DNA of 64,000 nt, from NCBI GenBank assembly GCA_029747015.1, contig JAKOGI010000436.1, forward strand, positions 64,501-128,500. Reading direction: 5' to 3'. The stretch is from Carnegiea gigantea. Lineage: Eukaryota; Streptophyta; Magnoliopsida; Caryophyllales; Cactaceae. The number at the start of each line of letters is the position of its first letter. The stretch's first letter is position 1. This document shows positions 55,601 to 64,000 of this stretch, one piece after another. The translations under genes and the position numbers were made by a program. Below the pieces are notes generated by a model. That model was not told the DNA's origin and searched no databases. It was given only the letters and a program-made list of their open reading frames with translations.

Positions 55601-58061
55601 GAGGAAGAAGGTCAATTTTCTACTAATGTTAATCTTGTTCCTAATTCAAGATCTTTTGTCTGTAACGAACATAAATCTTTCTGTAAATTTTTAATTTGTT
55701 CTTTTAATATATTAACCTTGCTCTTCAAATCTTGAATATTAACTGCCTTTAAAATATTTGGAATCTCACGTGTTTCAAATATTTTATTGATACTTACCTT
55801 ATAAGGGGGTTTTAAAGAATCTTCTTTTATTAATATACTCTTGAGTTTTTGTAAATACTCTTTTCTTAATTCTGTATCTTGAATTTGCTCAATTAAATTT
55901 AATAAAAAATCTTTTTCATTATTATTAGTAGTTATAACATTAATACACTTATATCATAATCTTGAGAACTTATTATCTGATAATATTCACTTGAATTACT
56001 TTCTAATTCATTGACATTATTGTCTTCATAATCAGAGGAGGACGATGAATTTTCTGATTGAATAGGCGTATCTTTGAGTTCAAACAATGCAATTAATTTC
56101 TTTTGAATATCTGAATATTCAGCACATATTTTATTGGGTTTCTTTTTGACTTTACAATTTTTTACATAGTGACCTAATTTACTACATTTATAATAAGTAT
56201 TAGTATTATCGACTTTCTTTTTTGAAGTAGTCTTTTCAAGACTTAAATTTTTGTAATTTGGCTTTCTTGTAGTATATTGTTTCTTTTTATTAATTTGAGT
56301 ATTTCTTCGTTTTTTGATAGATGGAGCTTCTAATTTTGGAAGACAAAATGCTTCACAAAAAGAACATAATTCTTTTCGTTTAGCAGCTTTATCTGTTGAA
56401 TATCTCGCTTGTAGTTTTAATTCATTACATAATAAAATTCCTTCTTTTTTAATAAAACTTAATAATTGGTCAAACGTAATTTGTTCGAATGGAATTGGCC
56501 CTTTACTGATGACTTTACTTAATTTATCGAATATTCTTTGAGAAAATAAAGATGGTAATTCTGAAATAAATTTTTCTTTCCACTAAGGTTGACGACATTC
56601 TTCTCTTTTTAATAGATACGTTAAAAATGTATCTTTGTACCAATTGTAATCTTCGAGGGTTGGACATTTTAAATTTGTTAAAAGAATATCTGTTGCAGCA
56701 GTAATATCTTTTGAACTTCCAAGAAAATTACTAACTATTGTATAAATTAATGTTTCTATATTATCTAGTTGTCCTTGAGAATTAGTATGAGTTCTGATTT
56801 TATTACATTCCTCTTCTTGAATATAATTCTCCCACCAATTTTTGAGTATACCGGTGAATCTAGAGGATAATAAATCAAAAGCTTGTAAATCTGTTGCATG
56901 TTTAGTTGAATAAGTTGTATAAGCAATTAACATTCTTTGAAGTGTTATAAATATTTCATGGTTACTACGACCATCAATATTCCATTCATATATTGAATCA
57001 CCAGCAAAGTTTTCAGTAATTATTGTTTTAGCACTTTTAAGGTGAAGATCTGGAGGAGTTTGCTTGGAATAATATAGGATTTCTTTTTTATATATGTTAT
57101 TAATATTTTGAAAATCATCATCTGATAGAGGTAAATCATTTTCTAAAATATTAACTGTATTGTTAATTGGATTGTGGGTTGAAGTTCCTGCTTCTTTTAA
57201 TTTTTCATCAATCTTGGAAATTAAAGGAGCACTAGTATCTGAGAGTTCTTATTTATTTGAACATCTTATTTTGAATAAGGGTTTTGCAATATCATCTAAG
57301 AAGTTTGGTTTATCCTTTTTAGTGTCATTAATATCTAAATTTTCTAATTTTTCAGTTAATGAATCAATTTCTTGTTTTTTAATAATTGCTTCAACTTGAG
57401 TAGAAACCATATTGACTTGTTGAGACACTGTATGTAATACTTGATTTGTATAATTATTTTGATGATATACCTTTTTAATATCACTTAGACTTACTTGACT
57501 ATTTTCTGTATCATTTCTGCCTATTTTGAATGGAATGGCTGGAGTATTACCTTCAGGAGTTTTTAAAATAATTTCTTCTAATGGAGGAATAAAAGAAGTA
57601 ATTATTTGACCATTTTTGAGTGTCCATTTTTTTGCAAAATTAATATTAGTATTTATTTCTTTGACATTGAATGGGTCTGGAAGATTATTATCAGAGGCAA
57701 ACATAGCCCACCAATTAAAGAAAGTAACATTGACTTGGTGTCTTTCCATGAATGAATACCATTCTTGCCTAATGAATGCTTGAGCATTTAAATCAAAGTG
57801 TGAAAGGAACCATTCTCTTTTGACCTTATTCTCTATTGAATTGAAATTTTGACGTAAGTAATCTTTATTCATTTCAAAGGGTTTTAAAATAACATTAATT
57901 GAAGAAAATGATAGAGGTTGCATAGTTGAATAAGTTGGGGAACCTATGGATGAAGTAGCTTCATCTATTGGCTCAGCTATTGGAGCTTTGTAATAAATTT
58001 TTTGAGTATCTTCAACTTGATTATCTTTTAAATAATCAAAATTAGTAGACCTAGAAGGCAT
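55601..58061 (-). pseudogene. EPRV ORF1: coat-like region and zinc knuckle (segment 6)
   Basis: The longest open piece is 57249-58061 (270 codons): MPSRSTNFDYLKDN, NSIENKVKREWFLSHFDLNA, NWWAMFASDNNLPDPF, FAKKWTLKNGQIITSFIPPL and LTEKLENLDINDTKKDKPNF. A second piece (56583-56933) carries CPTLEDYNWYKDTFLTYLLK. The knuckle at about 56157-56200 has Tyr instead of its first Cys. Stops and shifts elsewhere. Confidence 0.82.
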
Positions 58062-58289
58062 TGAATATGAAGTTCGAGGGAATTCTATATTTTCTAAGGA
58101 TTTTGAAGGTAGACTATGTTCTTTACTTGAATTAAATCTTATTAGTATTTTACCATTAGGCTCTTCTATTATTTGTTTAGGAATTTTTCAATTAACTACA
58201 TCAATTTGACAACTAACTTCCTTACTGTTAACCACATTTGAGTTCTTACTACTACCTAAACTAAGATGATCTCTTACCCAAGAGGCCAT
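58062..58289 (-). pseudogene. EPRV ORF1 N-terminus, MP-less form (segment 6)
   Basis: ATG at 58289, then the shared start and the same direct joint to IEEPNGKILI as segments 2, 3 and 7. A Trp codon just before the joint is a TGA stop. Confidence 0.78.
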
Positions 58290-58420
58290 CTGAGTTACGT
58301 TTGAACACTTAGTTAGGAGTCATGCACATTCTACCGGGACCACTGGGACCACCCCATCGGGACCACCTAACCACGGCTGACCAACAGCTGACCAACAGCT
58401 GACCAACGCTAGCAACGAAT
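58290..58420 (-). promoter_or_regulatory. EPRV leader, partial (segment 6)
   Basis: Leader sequence with GGTCCC and repeated 'gttggtcagct' units on the minus strand. It breaks at 58420 before reaching the primer site. Confidence 0.75.
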
Positions 58421-58859
58421 ATTCAAGCCTTCTCCCTCCCTCAAAAGCCTTCTCCATATCCCTTGTACTCCATAAGCAAGAGCTTCGATTCAAATCCTTG
58501 TATCAAGTTTTATCAATTCAATCAAAGTAAGTTTTTATTCATCCACTTTGTTTATTTCAATTTGGATTTTGTTATTTCCAATTTCGTTTTAATTATCATT
58601 TCAAAATTAATTTCTGCATAACATTAATTTGCTACTCCACTCTCCTTCTACATTAATCCACATCTAGGCCCTAACTATTGCCTGCCTAGATCGATCCTGC
58701 TCTCCTGGTATCAGAGCCAAGTTAGTACCCTCAGTTAGTGTCTAGCCGTTGCTAGCGTTGGTCAGCTGTTGGTCAGCCCTAATATGTCCGTTGGTCAGCC
58801 GTGCGTTAGGTGGTCCCAGTGGGGTGGTCCCACTAACTCAGTATTCAAATGTAACTCAA
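58421..58859 (+). promoter_or_regulatory. EPRV leader region with primer site (segment 7)
   Basis: The downstream part of the intergenic region, the primer site TGGTATCAGAGCC (58706-58718) and a leader that lacks about 35 nt compared with the others. No TATA box: the joint with segment 6 lies downstream of it. Confidence 0.8.
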
Positions 58860-59730
58860 ATGGCTCTTGGGTTAGAGATCGTCGTAGTTTAGGTAATAGT
58901 AAGAACTCAAATGTGGTTAACAGTAGGGAAGTTAGTTGTCAAATTGATGTAGTTAATTGGAAAATTCCTAAACAAATAATAGAAGAACCTAATGGTAAAA
59001 TACTATAAGATTTAATTTAAGTAAAGAACATAGTCTATCTTCAAAATCCTTAGAAAATATAGAACTTCCTTGAACCTTATATTCAATGCCTTCTAGGTCT
59101 ACTAATTATGATTATTTAAACAATAATCAAGTTGAAGATACTCAAAAAATTTATTACAAAGCTCCAATAGCTGAGCCAATAGATGAAGCTACTTCATCCA
59201 TAGGTTCCCCAACTTATTCAACCATGCAACCTCCATCATTTTCTTCAATTAATATTATTTCAAAACCCTTTGAAATCAATAAAGATTACTTACATCAAAA
59301 TTTCAATTCAATAGAGAATAAGGTCAAAAGAGAATGGTTCCTTTCACACTTTGATTTAAATGCTCAAACATTCATTAGGCAAGAATGATATTTATTCATG
59401 GAAAGACACGAAGTCAATGTTACTTTCTTTAATTGGTGGGTTATATTTGCCTCCGATAATAATCTTCCAGACCCATTCCAAGTCAAAGAAATAAATACTA
59501 ATATTAATTTTGCTAAAAAATAGACACTCAAAAATGGTCAAATAATTACTCCCTTTATTCCTCCATTAGAAAAAATTATTTTAAAAACTCCTGGAGGTAA
59601 TATTCCAGTCACTCCATTCAAAATAGGTAGAAATGATATCGAAAATAGTCAAGTAATTCTAAGTAATATTAAAAAGGTACATCATCAAAATAATTATGCA
59701 AATCAAGTATTATATACAGTGTCTCAATAA
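58860..59730 (+). pseudogene. EPRV ORF1 N-terminus and start of coat-like region (segment 7, type A)
   Basis: The ATG at 58860 is put out of frame by loss of one base right after it. The shared N-terminus and the MP-less joint (IPKQIIEEPNGKIL) follow, then a shift. The open piece 59086-59388 reads MPSRSTNYDYLNNNQ and NSIENKVKREWFLSHFDLNA. A TGA and a TAG cut the remainder. Confidence 0.8.
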
Positions 59731-61600
59731 GTGAATATGGTCTCTACTCAAGTTGAAGCAATTGTTAAAAAACAAGAAATTGATTCATTAACTGAAAAAT
59801 TAGAAAATTTAGATATTAATGACACTAAAAAGGATAAACCAAACTTCTTAGATGATATTGCAAAACCCTTATTCAGAATAAGACGTTCAAATAAATTATC
59901 ACTCCAGGATACTAGTACTCCTTTAATTTCCAAGATCGATGAAAAATTAAAAGAAGCGAAAACTTCAACCCACAATCCAATTAACAATACAATTAATATT
60001 TTAGAAAAAGATTTATCCCTATCAGATGATGAGTTTCAAAATATTAATAAATATATAAAAAGGAAATTCCATATTATTCTAAGCAAACCCCTTCAGATCT
60101 TCACCTTGAAAGTGCTAAAACAATAATTACTGAAAACTTTACTAGTAATTCAATATATGAATGGAATATTGATGGTCATAGTGACCATGAAATATTTATA
60201 ACACTCCAAAGAATGTTAATTGCTTATGCAGCTTATTCAACTAAACATGCAATAGATTTACAAACTTTTGATTTATTAACCTCTGGATTCACTGGTATAC
60301 TCAAAAATTGGTGGGAGAATTATATTCAAGAAGAGGAACGTAATAAAATCAGAACTCATACTAATTCTCAAGGACAACTAGATAATATAGAAACACTAAT
60401 TTATACAATAATTACTAATTTTTTTGGAAGTCCAAAAGATGTTATTGCTACAACAGATATTCTTTCAACAAATTTAAAATGTCCAACCCTCGAAGATTAC
60501 AATTGGTACAAAGATACATTTTTAACATATCTATTAAAAAGAGAAGACTGTCGTCCACCTTATTGGAAAGAAAAATTTATTTCAGGATTACCATCTTCAT
60601 GTTCTCAAAGAATATTCAATAAATTAAGTGAAGTCATCGGTAAAGGTCCAATTCCATTCGAACAAATTACATTTGGTCAATTATTAAGTTTTATTAAAAA
60701 AGAAGGAATTTCATTATGTAACGAATTAAAACTACAAGCGAGATATTCAACAGATAAAGCTGCTAAACGAAAAGAATTAGCTTCTTTTTGTGAAGCATTT
60801 TGCCTTCCAAAGTTAGACGTTCTATCTGTCAAAAAACGAAGAAATGCTCAAATTAGTAAGAAGAAACACTATACTACAAGAAAGCCAAATTACAAAAATT
60901 TAAGTCCTAAAAAGACTACTCTAAAAAGGAAAGTCGATGATACTAATACTTGTTATAAATGTGGTAAATCAGGTCACTATGCAAAAAATTATAAAGTTAA
61001 AAAGAAATTCAATGAAATATGTGCCGAATATCCATACATTCAAGAGAAATTAATTGCATTATTTGAACTCAAAATACGCCTATTCAATCAGAAAATCCAT
61101 CATCCTCCTCTGATTGTAAAGACAATAATGTCAATGAATTAGAAAGTAATTCAATTGAATATTCATCAGGTAATAAGTCCTCAAGATTTTGCTATAAGTG
61201 TATTAATGTTATAACTACTAATAATAATGAAAACGAATTTTATTAGATTTAATTGAACAAATTCAAGATACAGAATTACGAAAAGAGTATTTACAAAAAC
61301 TCAAAAGTATATTAATAAAGGAAGATTCTTTAAAACCCCCTCATAAGGTAAGTATCAACAAAATATTTGAAACACATGAGATTCCAAATATTTTAAAGGC
61401 AGTTAATATTCAAGACTTGAAAAGCGAAGTTAATATATTAAAAGAACAAATTAAAAATTTACAGAAAGATTTATGTTCATTACAGACAAAAGATCCTGAA
61501 TTAGAAACAAGATTAACATTAATAAAAAACAGGCCTTCTTTTTCAAACATTCAAACAGAAGATACTCCTACTGATCAACAATTTGCTTCAACTATTAATC
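59731..61600 (+). pseudogene. EPRV ORF1: coat-like region and zinc knuckle (segment 7)
   Basis: Open pieces 59731-60126, 60213-61142 and 61417-61620. The second is the longest coat-like stretch in the window (309 codons): CPTLEDYNWYKDTFLTYLLK, KLSEVIGKGPIPFEQITFGQ, a Lys/Arg-rich basic segment (VKKRRNAQISKKKHYTTRKP) and a knuckle CYKCGKSGHYAKNY at 60951-60992 with Tyr for the last Cys. The basic segment plus knuckle fits nucleic-acid packaging. A coiled-coil-prone piece (VNILKEQIKNLQKDLCSLQT) follows. Confidence 0.85.
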
Positions 61601-62292
61601 AAATAAATTTTAAAAAATAGTATATTCATATTACTCTTGAAATTAAGGATAGTTTTGAATTCAATACTATTGCACTCTTAGATAGTGGTGCAGATCAAAA
61701 TTGTACACAGGAAGGATTAATTCCCTCGATATATTATGAAAAGACAAAAGGATGACTCCATAGTGCTAACGGTATGGCATTACAAATTAAGTATAAATTA
61801 TCAAATGCTTGCATCTGCAATCAAGGATATTGTTTCAAAAACTCATTTATTTTAGTACGAGATTTAGGTCAAGAAGTTATTCTTGGAACTTCTTTTATTA
61901 CTCAAATCTATCCATTTAAAGTAGATCAAGTCGGTGTACATACGAAAATTATGGAAACTACAATATCATTCAAATTTGTTACCCCTATTTATCAAAAAGA
62001 TTTATCTTTATTACATAGTTTCGCAACATTAAAACAAATTAATCTTCTTCATGAAAAGAAAAAACATATTCATTTTTTACAAAGCGAAATTGTTTATAAA
62101 AAAATTAAAGAAAGGTTACAACAACCCTCTATCCAAAAGAAGATACATGAACTACAAACATTGTTTAAGAATGAAGTATGCTCTGATCTTCCCAATGCAT
62201 TTTGGCAAAGAAAAAAGCATATAATATCACTTCCATGTGAAAAAGATTTCTTCGAAAAAATTTTCCAACCAAAGCTAGACCTATTCAGATGA
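61601..62292 (+). pseudogene. EPRV ORF1: aspartic protease (segment 7)
   Basis: The active site LLDSGADQNCT (Asp at 61681) is intact. The second half of the fold, EVILGTSFITQIYPFKVDQV, lies in the open piece 61774-62292, which then runs through the type-A linker (INLLHEKKKHIHFLQSEIVY) toward RT. A TGA and a stop separate the two halves. Confidence 0.85.
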
Positions 62293-63553
62293 ATAAAGAA
62301 CTCCTTGAATTTTGTAAAAGAGAAATAGAAAGGGATTAATTAGACTATCTAAATCTCCTTGGAGCTGTGTAGCATTTTATGTTAATAATCAAGCCAAAAA
62401 GGAACGCGGCGTCCCTCGTTTAGTTATTATTTATAAGCCATTAAACAAAGTATTACAATGGATAAGATATCCAATTCCTAATAAACGTGATCTACTCAAT
62501 CGCTTGTATATTGCAAAAATATTCTCAAAATTCGATCTGAAAAGTGGTTTTTGGCAAATTCAAATTAAAGAAGAAGACAGATATAAGACAGCATTTACAG
62601 TTCCATTCGAACATTATGAGTGGAATGTTATGCCTTTTGGATTAAAAAATGCACCTTCAGAATTTCAAAACATTATGAATGATATTTTCAATCCTTACAC
62701 TCATTTCACAATAGTTTATATAGATGATGTCCTTGTCTATTCAAATAATATTAACCAACACTTTAAACATCTTCATACCATTTTACATGTTATCAAGAAG
62801 AATGGATTAGTTATATCTGCACCTAAAATGAAATTATGCCAAACTAAAATTAGATTTTTAGGACATGATATCTACCAAGGCATTATACGCCCAATTGGTA
62901 GAGCCATTGAATTTGTGGATAAATTTTTCAATGAAATCAAAGATAAAAATCAATTATAACGATTTTTAGGTTGTCTTAATTATGTATCTGATTTTTTCCC
63001 AAATCTAAGAAAGTTCTATGAACCCCTCTATAAACGATATGGCAAAAATTCTCCTCCTTGATCTGAAGAGCATACTAATATTGTCAGAATACTCAAGCAA
63101 AAGGTCAAAGCCTTACCATGTCTAGGAATACTGCACCCAAATGCATTTATGATAGTCCAAACCGATGCATTAGAACTAGGTTACGGTGCTATCCTTAAAC
63201 AAAAGAAACTCCCCTCTGATTCTATCGAACAAATAGTCTGTTACCATTCCGGCATTTGGAATAAAACCCAAAAAAATTATTCAACAATTAAAAAGGAAAT
63301 TTTATCAATCGTTTTATGTATTTCTAAATTTCAAGATGATTTGTTTAATAAAAAATTTCTTCTTCGCATAGATTGCAAATCTGCAAAAGAAATTCTTCAA
63401 AAGGATGTTCAAAATATTGTTTCTAAACAAATATTTACTCGCTGGCAAGCTATTCTATCTGCTTTTGATTTTGACATTGACTTTATTCAAGGCAAAGACA
63501 GCTCTTTGCCGGATTTTTTAACACGAGAATTTTTACAAGGATCCCATCATTAA
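62293..63553 (+). pseudogene. EPRV ORF1: reverse transcriptase and RNase H (segment 7)
   Basis: After a shift and a short deletion near 62330, RT reads VIYKPLNKVLQWIRYPIPNK, palm Asp in FSKFDLKSGFWQIQI, MPFGLKNAPSEFQNIMNDIF and the catalytic box IVYIDDVLVYSNN (about 62715). The connection region has a stop at 62957. RNase H occupies 63149-63553: VQTDALELGYGAIL, YSTIKKEILSIVLCISKFQD, LRIDCKSAKEIL and FDIDFIQGKDSSLPDFLTRE. Active residues are present. It ends in a normal TAA. A close match to segment 3 in reverse orientation. Confidence 0.92.
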
Positions 63554-63805
63554 CTCCAAAGATCCAGTTAACCTCCTCAATAAACTCCAATTACTCCAAA
63601 AACAAAACCAATTATGGTTCATCTCTAAAACTACCTCATCTAACGCACTTGATACACTCCAGTTACTCAAGAAAGAGATCACATTACTCAAACCACAAAA
63701 ACAATTATTGATATCCAAGGCTACCTCATCAGATTCATCCTCAGTTCATTCAGATTAGGACCCCTACGGTGGTCCTTGTGCTCAAGATCCTTATGACTAT
63801 TAAGT
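63554..63805 (+). pseudogene. EPRV conserved tail: out-of-frame 3' remnant of ORF2 (segment 7)
   Basis: Directly after RNase H, in its +1 frame, lies a Leu heptad segment (VNLLNKLQLLQKQNQLWF, LDTLQLLKKEITLLKPQ) and SSDSSSVHSD, then after one TAG the tail GGPCAQDPYDY and a stop. The same residues end the long ORF2 at 36481-36600. No start codon exists in this frame. Confidence 0.65.
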
Positions 63806-64000
63806 AGATTTTCTACTCCTAGTCGTTATTCAAAAAAAAAAACAAAAAAAAAACAAAACAAGAAAAGAGCCCGCAAAGGTCTTGACCTTTGATAAAAGTA
63901 AGGGCCATTATCTCTTTACGCAGTTTTTCTTTTGTAGGATTCCATCTTTTTCCACACCACCCAATCTCAAGGCCCCGGGAGGGGATCTCCCATGATCATT
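63806..64000 (+). promoter_or_regulatory. EPRV intergenic region, upstream part (segment 7), cut by window end
   Basis: An A-rich tract, the perfect palindrome at 63874-63891 and the 'ggggatctcccatgatcat' block. The promoter would follow beyond the window. Confidence 0.78.

Larger units (their letters stand above)
36131..64000. mobile_element. endogenous pararetrovirus (Caulimoviridae-like) array, seven segments, extends past window end
   Basis: Seven segments of one virus family lie head to head or tail to tail. RT and RNase H are of caulimovirid type, no integrase exists anywhere, a 30K-type movement protein is present once, and the tRNA-Met primer site TGGTATCAGAGCC recurs. Segments are: 36131-40107 (-), 40108-40858 (+), 40859-47378 (-), 47379-51660 (+), 51661-53706 (+), 53707-58420 (-), 58421-64000 (+). 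Genome style (polyprotein plus a second ORF of unknown function, possible multipartite form) resembles florendoviruses; genus placement is inference. All long frames are interrupted. Confidence 0.88.

Noticed and set aside
63512..63520. T TTT TTA heptamer in frame near the end of RNase H, a possible -1 frameshift site.
   Set aside because: The -1 frame leads into a shadow frame, while the conserved tail is in the +1 frame. T runs are common here, so there is no support.
40286..63553. Idea that the EPRV-like units are LTR retrotransposons with the intergenic region as LTR.
   Set aside because: No integrase in any copy, no TG...CA ends or target duplication around units, terminal overlap only about 80 bp, and a movement-protein domain is present.
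1..64000. Host genes, tRNA, rRNA, CRISPR arrays or bacterial operons.
   Set aside because: None seen; all recognisable coding matter belongs to retroelements or pararetroviruses.

Overview
This window is repeat-dense, AT-rich plant nuclear DNA, most likely from a flowering plant and probably pericentromeric or otherwise heterochromatic. The evidence is layered LTR retrotransposons with plant tRNA primer sites, a hAT-type MITE, a LINE tail and a large endogenous pararetrovirus (EPRV) array. I see no ordinary host gene, tRNA, rRNA or CRISPR array. The species cannot be named from the sequence.

Layout. (1) 1-9813: Athila-lineage Ty3/gypsy element on the minus strand, its outer LTR cut by the window start, with a gag-pol broken by a few stops and frameshifts. 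(2) 9836-22196: an older, heavily decayed chromovirus-like Ty3/gypsy element on the minus strand with an initiator-tRNA-Met primer site. It is split in its protease/RT region by (3) 12652-19954, a plus-strand large non-autonomous LTR element, which itself carries (4) a 602-bp hAT-like MITE at 14374-14975. (5) 22197-27386: no recognisable gene; a possible old LTR promoter and decayed short repeats. (6) 27387 to about 34780: decayed plus-strand Athila element with gag, protease, RT, RNase H, integrase and an extra ORF downstream of pol. (7) 34790-35303: 3' end of an RTE-type LINE.

(8) 36131-64000 (running past the window end): an EPRV array, family Caulimoviridae-like and resembling florendoviruses. 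Seven segments alternate in orientation (-,+,-,+,+,-,+). There is no integrase. Each complete unit reads promoter/intergenic region, tRNA-Met primer site, a leader of about 180 nt, ORF1, then a conserved tail. The central observation is that the segments share the same promoter, leader, ORF1 N-terminus and tail but carry different, complementary internal modules. Type A (two copies) has coat-like, zinc-knuckle, protease, RT and RNase H modules but no movement protein. Type B (two copies) has coat, zinc knuckle and protease, then a coiled-coil segment and a short ORF2 instead of RT/RNase H. Type C (one copy) has the movement-protein domain. Type D (one copy) has coat and zinc knuckle, then a leader-like spacer and a longer ORF2 sharing only its ends with the type-B ORF2. 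This fits either a multipartite pararetrovirus or a family of defective genomes mobilised by a helper. All coding regions are broken by stops or shifts, so these are old copies.
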